Origin: an uncultured Clostridia bacterium
GTDB lineage: Bacteria; Bacillota; Clostridia; Oscillospirales; Ruminococcaceae
DNA length: 64,000 bases
Direction of reading: 5' to 3'
Assembly (NCBI GenBank): GCA_946498095.1
Contig: CAMMMX010000005.1
Location: 1 to 64,000, forward strand
Within the stretch, counting starts at the first letter, position 1. Each line of letters starts with the position of its first letter. Under the pieces are notes generated by a model. That model searched no databases and was not told the origin of the DNA. It saw nothing but the letters and a program-made list of their open reading frames with translations. Position numbers and translations under genes: made by a program. Shown here one piece after another: positions 1-6,901 of this stretch.

Positions 1-181
1 GTCCAGTAACCCCAGTTGGTCCGGTAGGACCCGTCGCGCCGGTAGGACCTGTCGGTCCAGTGACGCCGGTCGGACCAGTAGGGCCGGTAGGGCACGTTAT
101 GGAACAACAGGGGCAACATACCGGATGACATGCACACGAGCAGAATATCGTGCTTTGACAGTTGCCTTTGTAAATTTTCAT
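1..181 (-). CDS. Collagen-like repeat protein, N-terminal part
   Basis: This minus-strand gene starts at 181 and runs off the left edge, so only about 60 residues are visible. The start ATG follows GGAG with 8 bases between. The first 30 residues are Cys-rich (eight Cys, including a CCPCC cluster) and have no signal peptide. From residue 31 the chain becomes uninterrupted Gly-X-Thr triplets, mostly Gly-Pro-Thr with some Gly-Val-Thr and Gly-Ala-Thr. Such repeats are known from BclA-type exosporium filaments and other collagen-like surface proteins of spore formers. A spore-surface role is inferred from the repeat type and from a sigma-K-like promoter just upstream. The C-terminal domain that would settle this lies outside the window. 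Confidence 0.8.
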   Translation of the reverse strand, partial: MKIYKGNCQSTIFCSCACHPVCCPCCSITCPTGPTGPTGVTGPTGPTGATGPTGPTGVTG

Positions 182-238
182 AGGACAAGCTCCTTTACAA
201 ACGGCGTAGATTTCGCTTGGACAGCATACACCGTACTA

Positions 239-265
239 CATGGTATGCTCAATATGACAAAAAGT
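239..265 (-). promoter_or_regulatory. Possible sigma-K-like promoter of the collagen-like gene
   Basis: On the minus strand the sequence reads AC-N16-CATACCATG, close to the sigma-K pattern AC-N16/17-CATANNNTA with one mismatch at the last base. It lies about 58 bases upstream of the start codon. The same bases overlap an inverted repeat (GCATAC at 224-229, GTATGC at 243-248), so the match could be coincidental. Confidence 0.35.
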
Positions 266-379
266 TTCCTGTTTCATCTTTTTCCGTATTGCACAGCGGG
301 ACAGATTTTGTCCCATTGTAGCATTATCTTCCTTTCCTCATATGCTGGAATGAGAACAAAGCAGCAAAGGAGAGGTCGT

Positions 380-1195
380 ATGGAAATATTAAGTACCCTG
401 CATCCGGTCTGGCAGGGGTTGTTGGCAACCCTTTTTACATATTCGGTAACCGCGGTGGGTGCGGCGCTTGTGTTTTTTTTTAAGCGGGCAAATCAAAAAA
501 TGCTAGACGGTATGATGGCTTTTGGAGCAGGCGTCATGATCGCCGCTTCGTTTTTTTCCCTTATCCAGCCGGCAATTGCGATGTGTGAGGAAATGGGGAA
601 TAGTCCTTGGTTGATTCCTTCTCTCGGTTTTGTGACAGGCGGTTTATTTATCGTGTTTGCTTCAGCGTTGCTTGATCGTTTTTCTTTTGAGTCATTTGTC
701 AATACTCGGCATAGCAGCTCGGACAGTGTACGCCGTTCCATCCTACTTGTCGCAGCTATTACGCTACATAATATTCCCGAAGGGCTTGCTGTCGGAGTCG
801 CGTTTGGTTCTGCCGCGGTTGCTTATGGTAGCGGGACGGGAACGGATTTGGTAGGCGCCGTGCTTCTTGCTGTCGGAATCGGACTGCAAAATTTCCCCGA
901 GGGTGCGTCGGTTTCGCTACCCTTACGAAGAGATGGCCTTTCCGTAGGAAAGTCGTTCTTTTTTGGACAGCTCAGTGGCTTTGTTGAGCCCGTAGCAGGT
1001 GTGGTGGGTGTCTTAGCGGCGCTGACAGTCAAGGGAATTTTGCCCTTTTTGCTCTCCTTTTCCGCTGGCGCGATGATTGGCGTTGCCGCAAGTGAGCTAA
1101 TTCCGGAGGCAGCGCGGGAGAGTAAGCGCTTGACAACTGTGGGGACAGTGGTAGGATTTACCTTGATGATGTTGCTGGACGTGGCGCTGGGTTGA
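380..1195 (+). CDS. ZIP family divalent metal transporter
   Basis: 271-residue integral membrane protein that would move zinc or another divalent metal into the cytoplasm. The ATG at 380 follows an AGGAGAGG ribosome site and gives the usual length for bacterial ZIP/GufA-type proteins. The two metal-binding helices are clear: HNIPEG at residues 130-135 (TM4) and QNFPEG at 170-175 (TM5), with the His, Asn and Glu ligands in place. A short Ser/His loop near residues 108-116 fits the variable cytosolic loop between TM3 and TM4. The stop codon overlaps the promoter of the next gene. The metal cannot be told from sequence alone. Confidence 0.92.
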   Translation: MEILSTLHPVWQGLLATLFTYSVTAVGAALVFFFKRANQKMLDGMMAFGAGVMIAASFFSLIQPAIAMCEEMGNSPWLIPSLGFVTGGLFIVFASALLDRFSFESFVNTRHSSSDSVRRSILLVAAITLHNIPEGLAVGVAFGSAAVAYGSGTGTDLVGAVLLAVGIGLQNFPEGASVSLPLRRDGLSVGKSFFFGQLSGFVEPVAGVVGVLAALTVKGILPFLLSFSAGAMIGVAASELIPEAARESKRLTTVGTVVGFTLMMLLDVALG

Positions 1196-1220
1196 TAATT
1201 TTAGGAGGGAGTGGTATACT
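1192..1220 (+). promoter_or_regulatory. Promoter of the aminopeptidase gene
   Basis: TTGATA (1192-1197) and TATACT (1215-1220) are separated by 17 bases. The -35 box overlaps the last codons of the ZIP gene. This is a good sigma-A type promoter placed about 75 bases upstream of the aminopeptidase start. Confidence 0.75.
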
Positions 1221-1234
1221 AACATTTAGAGAGA

Positions 1235-1260
1235 AAAGCCGTTGCGTGCGCAGCGGCTTT
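1235..1260 (+). other. Stem-loop between zip and the aminopeptidase gene
   Basis: AAAGCCGTTGC pairs with GCAGCGGCTTT across a four-base loop (one G-U pair). No run of T follows, so it is a poor intrinsic terminator. It starts about eight bases after the expected transcript start of the downstream gene and would cap that mRNA's 5' end. Confidence 0.6.
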
Positions 1261-1296
1261 GTTCGGTTGTATGATATGAAAGGACGGTTGGTTCCA

Positions 1297-2529
1297 ATGG
1301 AAAGGAAACAGGCCTTGGAAAAATATGCGCGCCTTGCGGTGCGAAACGGCGTCAACCTACAAAAGGGGCAAGAGCTGGTCATAAGCGCTCCGATAGAATG
1401 TGCGGAATTTGCAAGGAAGGTCGCAAAGGAGGCGTTTGAAGCGGGCGCCAAAAACGTTGTCGTGCACTACAGTGACGAAAAGCTTTCCCGCATCCGTTAC
1501 GATTATGCGGATGTGACGGTTTTTGAGGATTTCCCAGGCTGGCTTGCCGAGTCACGTAATCTATACGCGCGCCGCGGAGCGGCTTTTATCAGTATTGCTG
1601 CTTCCGATCCCGACATTTTTTCTGGCGTGGATCCGCAAAAAATACAGACGAATGCGCGTGTGTCGATGGAAAATTTAAAAGAATATTATGAAAAGTCGAT
1701 GTCCAACCGTGTACGTTGGTGCGTGTTGTCAGTGCCCACACAGGCTTGGGCGGATAAGGTTTTCCCGGGGCATTCTCCCGTTGAGGCGCAGGATAAGCTG
1801 TGGAACGCTATTTTCAAGGCTGTTCGCTGTGATCAGCCTGATCCGGTGCAGGCGTGGCAGCAGCACAATACACTGCTCAAGCAAAAGGTGGATTATCTGA
1901 ACCAAAAGCAGTTTGTATCGTTGCACTATCGGAACAGCTTGGGAACGGATCTGACGGTCGGATTGCCGCGTAACCACATCTGGTCAGGCGGTGCGGAGGA
2001 GGACTATTACGGCGTACCGTTCACTGCCAATATGCCTACAGAGGAAGTTTTTACAGCTCCTGCCAAATACACGGCCAGCGGGACGCTGGTCAGTGCGCTC
2101 CCTCTAAATCATAACGGCAGCCTGATAGACGGATTCTCCCTGACTTTCCATGAAGGTAGGATCGTTGATTATACGGCGCGGCAAGGCTATGAGACCTTGA
2201 AAGGCATTATCGAAACCGATGAAGGTACCCGCTACTTGGGAGAAGTTGCGCTGGTACCGTTCCATTCGCCTATTTCGGATATGGGGCTCCTGTTTTACAA
2301 TACACTGTTTGACGAGAATGCGTCCTGCCATTTTGCTGTCGGAAAGGCGTACCCTTCTTGCGTTCAGGGCGGAGAGGAAATGGATCCTGCGCAGCTGGAT
2401 GAGGCCGGAATCAATGACTCGATGGAGCATGTTGACTTTATGGTAGGCACGTCCGATCTTTCCATTATCGCCACCGACGCGCAAGGAAACGAGATTACGT
2501 TGTTCCAAAACGGCAACTGGGCGATTTAA
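1297..2529 (+). CDS. M29 family aminopeptidase
   Basis: 410-residue cytoplasmic metallo-aminopeptidase of the AmpS/PepS/aminopeptidase T type (thermophilic M29 family), which removes N-terminal residues from peptides. The ATG at 1297 is preceded by AGGACGG and gives the family's usual length; an in-frame ATG at 1276 is less well placed. The C-terminal half carries the expected ligand motifs: NMPTEE, GEVALVP, a His in NASCHFAVG, and EHVDFMVG. The last third, ending in an ITLFQNGNW-type tail, is also typical. It has its own promoter and no operon partner. The name is sure at family level; substrate preference is not visible. Confidence 0.93.
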   Translation: MERKQALEKYARLAVRNGVNLQKGQELVISAPIECAEFARKVAKEAFEAGAKNVVVHYSDEKLSRIRYDYADVTVFEDFPGWLAESRNLYARRGAAFISIAASDPDIFSGVDPQKIQTNARVSMENLKEYYEKSMSNRVRWCVLSVPTQAWADKVFPGHSPVEAQDKLWNAIFKAVRCDQPDPVQAWQQHNTLLKQKVDYLNQKQFVSLHYRNSLGTDLTVGLPRNHIWSGGAEEDYYGVPFTANMPTEEVFTAPAKYTASGTLVSALPLNHNGSLIDGFSLTFHEGRIVDYTARQGYETLKGIIETDEGTRYLGEVALVPFHSPISDMGLLFYNTLFDENASCHFAVGKAYPSCVQGGEEMDPAQLDEAGINDSMEHVDFMVGTSDLSIIATDAQGNEITLFQNGNWAI

Positions 2530-2709
2530 TCATAGTTGGCAGAAGATTTGATTTGATGCTAAGGAAGGGACACAGAAAAACGGCTTTTCCTTTTCCATCA
2601 CGAAGGTTGCTGATAAGGTGCGAGCTGCGCCACGTCGTTTTTGACATGGTAGAAAGTTCTGCACTGCTTTTTTGACGAAATTCAGATGGACGATTTGGTC
2701 ATTTTGCCT

Positions 2710-2739
2710 ATGACAAAAAACAAGTAAATATGTTATAAT
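2710..2739 (+). promoter_or_regulatory. Promoter upstream of the 6S-like RNA and carD
   Basis: ATGACA (2710-2715), 18 bases, TATAAT (2734-2739). Transcription would start near 2746, some 245 bases ahead of the CarD start codon, which is unusually far for a simple mRNA leader. Confidence 0.7.
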
Positions 2740-2746
2740 ACTTCTT

Positions 2747-2910
2747 AGGTACAAAAGCAGAAGAGCCGGCAGTTTTTGTATCCAATCTCGAATCCCACCA
2801 ACAGCGTGTAGTTTGCCTGTATGGAACGTAAGTCCAGCTGTGGCAAACTGCACGTTTCATTTTGGAGAAACAACTGAATTTGCCGGATTTGGAGGTGTTT
2901 GCTTCGCCAG
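2747..2910 (+). ncRNA. Candidate 6S-like RNA
   Basis: The 240 bases between promoter and carD can fold into one long rod. Outer pairs are AAGCA 2755-2759 with TGCTT 2900-2904 and CCGGCA 2766-2771 with TGCCGG 2881-2886. TCCAA 2781-2785 pairs with TTGGA 2862-2866. Then comes a large asymmetric open region (2786-2804 against 2855-2861). A 13-bp apical stem follows, CGTGTAGTTTGCC 2805-2817 with GGCAAACTGCACG 2842-2854, capped by TGGA/TCCA. A closing stem, central bubble and apical stem is the 6S RNA plan, the RNA that mimics an open promoter to hold sigma-A polymerase. The position right behind a strong promoter fits. The alternative is a structured carD leader. No terminator with a T-run follows. 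Confidence 0.42.
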
Positions 2911-2990
2911 ATCGGTGAAGCAGGACTCACGTGCATCCGGATGGAAGCGCGCGTCCTTCGTCAGCTGGCTTCGTGGAAAGGGGTATAGAA

Positions 2991-3536
2991 ATGTTTCAGG
3001 TGAATGATACGGTCAAATACGGCACCACGGGTGTATGCAGGATCGTTGATATGACGGTGCGCAGCATCAGCGGGAAGGAGATGCTGTATTATGTACTTAA
3101 GCCGGTTCATCAGGATGGTGCAACGGTTTATGTTCCAGCGCGCAACGAAAAGCTTTTGTCCAAGATGCAGCGGATTCTATCGAAACAGGAAATTGACGCG
3201 TTAATTGAGGAGATGCCAGGGTGTGGGATCGCCTGGATCGATCAGGAGAAGACGCGTCAGGAAACCTATAAAAAAGTTCTGGACGGCGGTGACCGGAAAG
3301 AGCTGATTGGCCTCATCCGGACGCTTTACCAGAAGCGCCAGGAGCTATCCGCGGAGGGAAAAAAGCTTCGTGCAGCCGATGAACACCTGATGAAAGATGC
3401 TGAAGAACTCTTGTACGACGAATTTTCGACGGTGCTGGGATTGAAGCCTGACGCGATTGTTCCTTATCTCATGGACAGGCTGGCAAAACAGGAACAGGTT
3501 TCTGGGCTGGAGAAAAAAGAGGAAATGAATAAGTGA
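2991..3536 (+). CDS. CarD-family transcription regulator
   Basis: 181-residue cytoplasmic protein. Residues 1-60 form the CarD/RID Tudor-like domain that contacts the RNA polymerase beta subunit (VNDTVKYGTTGVCRI start, then YVP-type end near residue 45). The rest is a basic helical domain that would touch upstream promoter DNA. CarD/CdnL proteins stabilise open complexes at rRNA and other promoters. The ATG at 2991 follows GGAAAGGGG and gives a typical clostridial length. A strong terminator follows. Lying just downstream of a possible 6S RNA, it would share a transcript with another polymerase modulator, which is an inference. Confidence 0.85.
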   Translation: MFQVNDTVKYGTTGVCRIVDMTVRSISGKEMLYYVLKPVHQDGATVYVPARNEKLLSKMQRILSKQEIDALIEEMPGCGIAWIDQEKTRQETYKKVLDGGDRKELIGLIRTLYQKRQELSAEGKKLRAADEHLMKDAEELLYDEFSTVLGLKPDAIVPYLMDRLAKQEQVSGLEKKEEMNK

Positions 3537-3568
3537 GCGGTACGTTGCCCGATTAATCGTGACAGTGC

Positions 3569-3621
3569 GTGTAAAAAAGGAACTCCCCAAGTAAAATGCT
3601 TGGGGAGTTCCTTTTTTACAC
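3569..3621. terminator. Bidirectional terminator between carD and the VOC gene
   Basis: Perfect 23-bp inverted repeat around a 7-base loop (core GGAACTCCCCAAG / CTTGGGGAGTTCC). It has A-runs on the left arm and T-runs on the right, so it works for both convergent genes. Confidence 0.93.
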
Positions 3622-3632
3622 GTCGATGGTTA

Positions 3633-4034
3633 TCAGCCAAGAGTCGCTTCCCATAGATGATTTGCGTCGGTAAACAGGCAGAAAGGATGACCGTCCGGAT
3701 CAAATAAAACGGTCACATCGGGCAGATACTGCTGTGGCGCTTTCGTCGCACCGCAGTGGATGGCGTGGCGGACAGCAGTTTCTAAATCATCCACCAGAAA
3801 GTCAATATGCAGCATCTTTTGCTGTAGCCCAGGCTCCTCCGGCCAGACCGGCGGTACGTAATCTGGCTCAGATTGGAAGGATAGCCCGGTACCTCCGTTC
3901 GGATCACGCATCAGCACCCAGTCCGGTTCGATGACGGTTTTTCCCCAGCCAAGAAGCGCTGCATAGAAATCCGATGCACGATGGGCATCCTGACAGTCTA
4001 TGACGATTGTACGCATTTTGATTTTCATGCTCAT
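3633..4034 (-). CDS. VOC superfamily (glyoxalase-like) protein
   Basis: 133-residue small cytoplasmic protein of the vicinal oxygen chelate fold. It has two beta-alpha-beta-beta-beta modules, the first beginning at RTIVIDCQDAHRASDFYAALLGW and the second ending FDPDGHPFCLF, which is a common closing motif. The family includes glyoxalase I, dioxygenases and antibiotic-binding proteins; the substrate cannot be assigned. It lies 37 bases downstream of the glycosidase gene on the same strand, so the two are probably co-transcribed. The ATG at 4034 has a GGGAG ribosome site that could also serve an in-frame ATG two codons later. Confidence 0.8.
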   Translation of the reverse strand: MSMKIKMRTIVIDCQDAHRASDFYAALLGWGKTVIEPDWVLMRDPNGGTGLSFQSEPDYVPPVWPEEPGLQQKMLHIDFLVDDLETAVRHAIHCGATKAPQQYLPDVTVLFDPDGHPFCLFTDANHLWEATLG

Positions 4035-4071
4035 TTCTCCCAGTAAGGGGAATGCTTGGATCCAGTCTCAC

Positions 4072-6081
4072 CTATGGAATGCGGACCGCTTTGACTTCCC
4101 CTTCATAAAGTATTTTCCCGTTACAAGATAACCCCATAGAACCTTCGCAGAAGGATAGCGCGTATGGGACACCGCGGTGACAGATAGGATCAAGTGTAAC
4201 ATTTCCGCCTGGGATTGGCTGCGGGTCGAATATGATACTGCCATCCAGGCAATGGGTTACTCCGGCCAGGCCATAAACAATGGCTTCCATTCCGCAGACC
4301 CCGGCAAAATCATTGGCGCGCTTATGTGCGGGAGACATTGGTTTGTCACAGTAGTGTTCCTGCGGGTAGTAGGGAAGGGTACGGCCCATCCATAACAGGC
4401 GGCTGAGTATGTCCCATGCTAAGCGGGGTTCACGCATTTCCCATAACGTACGGGCCAGTTCGGCGCCGTCGCCGGTATAGCAGCCTGCGCCCGACCAGTC
4501 GGGATCGTTCGTTTCGTAGTGAACAGTATCCTCCCTGGAAACGCTGCTGACCCCAAAATCAGACAGGAAAGCGCCGTCTTTTAGATGGGAGAGAACAGCC
4601 TTTCGGATGCCGTCTGGAAACGGGATCATTCGTAGCGCGTCAAAGATCTGAATCGAGTAGACCGTCTCCCGGTGCCCTCCCGGATGGACACAGTCGAACC
4701 ATCCGGGATCTGCGTTCCAAAGGTTTTCCAGGATCGAAGTACGGATAGCGTGTGCCTTGTTCCGCCATATACTCTCCTCCTTACGTCCCAGTAGGTGAGC
4801 AAGGTCAGCCATTTTTTCGTAACAGAAGGCGCGTTCCGCGTTCGGGCTGACGACATAATGTTCGTAGCCGCAGCTGCGCATCTCCAACATATTATGCTGC
4901 TCGCCGTAGTCCTTGAGCGATGCCCATTCCGGAAGGCGGTCTTCTTCCTGCTCGAAAAATGTCTGCATGGTGTCAAACCATTCGAGTCCCCGCCCTGTTA
5001 TGGTGACGATACGGTAATAAAAATAGAGGATGGACCACAAGTTATAGGAATAGGAGCACGTCCCTTGCCCATGGCCACTGAGAGACATACAGATATGGCT
5101 GTCAATACCCGACTGAAGGAGGAGACGAAGCAAATCAAAAACCTTTTCTCCCAGCATGTATATGACGAACTCAGCGTTATAGCTGATACTCCATTGATAG
5201 CAGCAGACCGCACCGCCGTCCAGACCGCTGGTAGCAGGAAACGGGGAAACCGCGAACCGGTCGCTTTCCCAAAGGGCGACGAGACCGCTGACCACGGAAC
5301 GCTTGTAGTAATCCTCTAATCCGGGAATATCGCTGCGCAGCGTAGGCATGGTGCTATTATAGCGGCATAAGCGTTTTTCCCATGCTTGAACAGTTTGTTT
5401 TTCCCATCCCAGTGGATCAAACGCTTCTGCAAGCGCCTGGCCGGATTCCGTACAGACCAGTGCAAAGCAAGCCTCCCCCTGAGCCTTGGCAGGCAGCTCC
5501 AGCGTCCCGCAGGAACTGCACAGGGTCAGACGGACTTTATCGTTCTCCCAGTAGCCTTCTCCCTGCGAACAAGGGACGCAGCCATTGGCAGGACGGCAGT
5601 AGTCCCATTCATCGAAGGGAATCCAGTGAGGACACCCGGGGTCGACAAGAGGTGTAATATCCAAGTGCAGTGGAACATCCATTCGGTTGCGGACACCTAT
5701 TTTCACGAGGACGCCGGGCATGTGAAACAGCGGCACCGTTTCACTCCGGACTGAAAAGCTGATGAGTCCCTGCGCGGTACGGAAATGGTAGGTTCCCTGT
5801 CGTACGATTCGGTCGGGCTGCCACTGTGCGCCGGCAAAGAGGATGCCGCAGTCATTCTTGCCTTTGTTGCCATCGTCTACAATAGAATGACCATTTGCAG
5901 AAAATTGAAAGCGCAGCGATGCGTCACCAGCGGAAAAAGGCGGCGCGTAGACGCTGCGGACGCCGCAGGTACAGTCGGGAATAGGAGAGCAGACGCAGGA
6001 ACCACTTCCTACCCAAATATGATCGGGATGGGAAGTACATCTGCGTAAATCGAAAGCGAAATCGGATAGCTGGTAGCTCAT
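4072..6081 (-). CDS. Six-hairpin (alpha/alpha-barrel) glycoside hydrolase-like protein
   Basis: 669 residues without signal peptide or membrane segments, so cytoplasmic. An N-terminal beta-sandwich of roughly 230 residues is followed by an alpha/alpha barrel containing paired helices with aromatic and acidic residues (for example the YQWSISYNAEFVIYML stretch and the NDPDWSGAGCYTGDGAELARTLWEM stretch). This is the plan of the six-hairpin glycosidase superfamily (GH63, GH94, GH15 and MGH1-type proteins). No family-specific catalytic pair could be placed with confidence, so substrate is unknown. The ATG at 6081 has AAAGGA upstream; a TTG at 6108 is a weaker start. A TTGACA promoter and a cre-like palindrome upstream suggest catabolite control. 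First gene of a two-gene unit with the VOC gene. Confidence 0.72.
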   Translation of the reverse strand: MSYQLSDFAFDLRRCTSHPDHIWVGSGSCVCSPIPDCTCGVRSVYAPPFSAGDASLRFQFSANGHSIVDDGNKGKNDCGILFAGAQWQPDRIVRQGTYHFRTAQGLISFSVRSETVPLFHMPGVLVKIGVRNRMDVPLHLDITPLVDPGCPHWIPFDEWDYCRPANGCVPCSQGEGYWENDKVRLTLCSSCGTLELPAKAQGEACFALVCTESGQALAEAFDPLGWEKQTVQAWEKRLCRYNSTMPTLRSDIPGLEDYYKRSVVSGLVALWESDRFAVSPFPATSGLDGGAVCCYQWSISYNAEFVIYMLGEKVFDLLRLLLQSGIDSHICMSLSGHGQGTCSYSYNLWSILYFYYRIVTITGRGLEWFDTMQTFFEQEEDRLPEWASLKDYGEQHNMLEMRSCGYEHYVVSPNAERAFCYEKMADLAHLLGRKEESIWRNKAHAIRTSILENLWNADPGWFDCVHPGGHRETVYSIQIFDALRMIPFPDGIRKAVLSHLKDGAFLSDFGVSSVSREDTVHYETNDPDWSGAGCYTGDGAELARTLWEMREPRLAWDILSRLLWMGRTLPYYPQEHYCDKPMSPAHKRANDFAGVCGMEAIVYGLAGVTHCLDGSIIFDPQPIPGGNVTLDPICHRGVPYALSFCEGSMGLSCNGKILYEGEVKAVRIP

Positions 6082-6122
6082 ATAGGAATCAGTCCTTTCA
6101 GGATACAATTCTGCAAGGTTGG

Positions 6123-6136
6123 AGAAAGCGCTTTAT
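6123..6136 (-). promoter_or_regulatory. cre-like operator for the six-hairpin glycosidase gene
   Basis: Palindrome AAAGCGCTTT (6125-6134) just after the expected transcript start. It resembles the catabolite-responsive element core TGAAAGCGCTTTCA bound by CcpA and other LacI-family repressors, with two outer mismatches. Confidence 0.5.
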
Positions 6137-6144
6137 TGGGATCC

Positions 6145-6173
6145 AGTATACGGTAAGGCGAATGGATTGTCAA
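6145..6173 (-). promoter_or_regulatory. Promoter of the six-hairpin glycosidase gene
   Basis: On the minus strand TTGACA (6173-6168), 17 bases, TATACT (6150-6145). It matches the sigma-A consensus closely. The cre-like site lies 9-20 bases past the -10 box. Confidence 0.8.
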
Positions 6174-6361
6174 TCCAAAAGAATAACTGGAATGTGTCGT
6201 TAGCCATGAGAGGAAAAAATAAAGCCGATCTTTTTTAGTGGTATCAGTGCAAAAAGCACGGTTATGAAGACAAAATAAGGTAGAAAAACGCCGATCCGCT
6301 GATAAACTGTCAGCTGATATATCCGATTTCTTTTTATTTTTAGAAAAAAATTATTTTTCTC

Positions 6362-6390
6362 TTTACATTTAAGGGAAAATCGCATATAAT
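6362..6390 (+). promoter_or_regulatory. Promoter of the metal-resistance operon
   Basis: TTTACA (6362-6367), 17 bases, TATAAT (6385-6390). It is immediately followed by the repressor operator. Confidence 0.8.
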
Positions 6391-6392
6391 AA

Positions 6393-6414
6393 CAATTGAA
6401 CAGATGTTCAATTG
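6393..6414 (+). promoter_or_regulatory. ArsR/SmtB-type operator
   Basis: Perfect palindrome CAATTGAACA-N2-TGTTCAATTG starting three bases after the -10 box and covering the transcript start. It matches the known imperfect 12-2-12 operators of CadC/SmtB/ZiaR. The gene directly downstream encodes such a repressor, so autoregulation is expected. Confidence 0.85.
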
Positions 6415-6440
6415 TTTGCAGTAAAAGAGGTGACCATACC

Positions 6441-6833
6441 ATGACGACCCTAGAGCAGTTACAGGAGGATCGTGCCTATGCCTGTGACTGTGAAATCGTC
6501 CATGACGATAAAGTCGCATTGGCCAGGGCAGGGATGCCGGACGACAATCTCGTTACGGACGCATCCGATCTATTTAAGATGTTTGGGGATTCCACCCGTA
6601 TGCGGATACTGCTCGCGTTGCGCAAAAGTGAGCTGTGTGTCTGTGACTTAGCCGATGCCCTCGGCATGACCATCTCCGCCGTATCGCACCAGCTGCGGCT
6701 GCTCAAGCAGGCAAAGCTGGTGAAGTCGCGCAGGGATGGGAAAAGCGCATTTTATTCCTTGGATGACGCCCACGTCATGCAAATTATAAGCTGCGGAATA
6801 GAACATGTATCGGGCTGTGAACCACAGCAGTAG
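6441..6833 (+). CDS. CadC-type ArsR/SmtB metal-sensing repressor
   Basis: 130-residue winged-helix repressor that would leave its operator when it binds soft metals. The CadC-like alpha3N site is visible: Cys66 and Cys68 in ELCVCDLADAL of helix 3, with Cys15 and Cys17 in the N-terminal arm. The alpha5 zinc site residues Asp109, His111 and His122 are also there, so Cd/Pb/Zn sensing is likely. The recognition helix ISAVSHQLRLLKQ is standard. The ATG at 6441 follows AAGAGGTGACC. It stands 68 bases ahead of the P-type ATPase and shares its promoter and operator. Confidence 0.9.
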   Translation: MTTLEQLQEDRAYACDCEIVHDDKVALARAGMPDDNLVTDASDLFKMFGDSTRMRILLALRKSELCVCDLADALGMTISAVSHQLRLLKQAKLVKSRRDGKSAFYSLDDAHVMQIISCGIEHVSGCEPQQ

Positions 6834-6901
6834 ACAAGGAGAAAAAGAAATAGCTGATACGAATAGGCGGGCGAGAAGGACCGCCGGAAAGGGAGAGAAA
6901 G

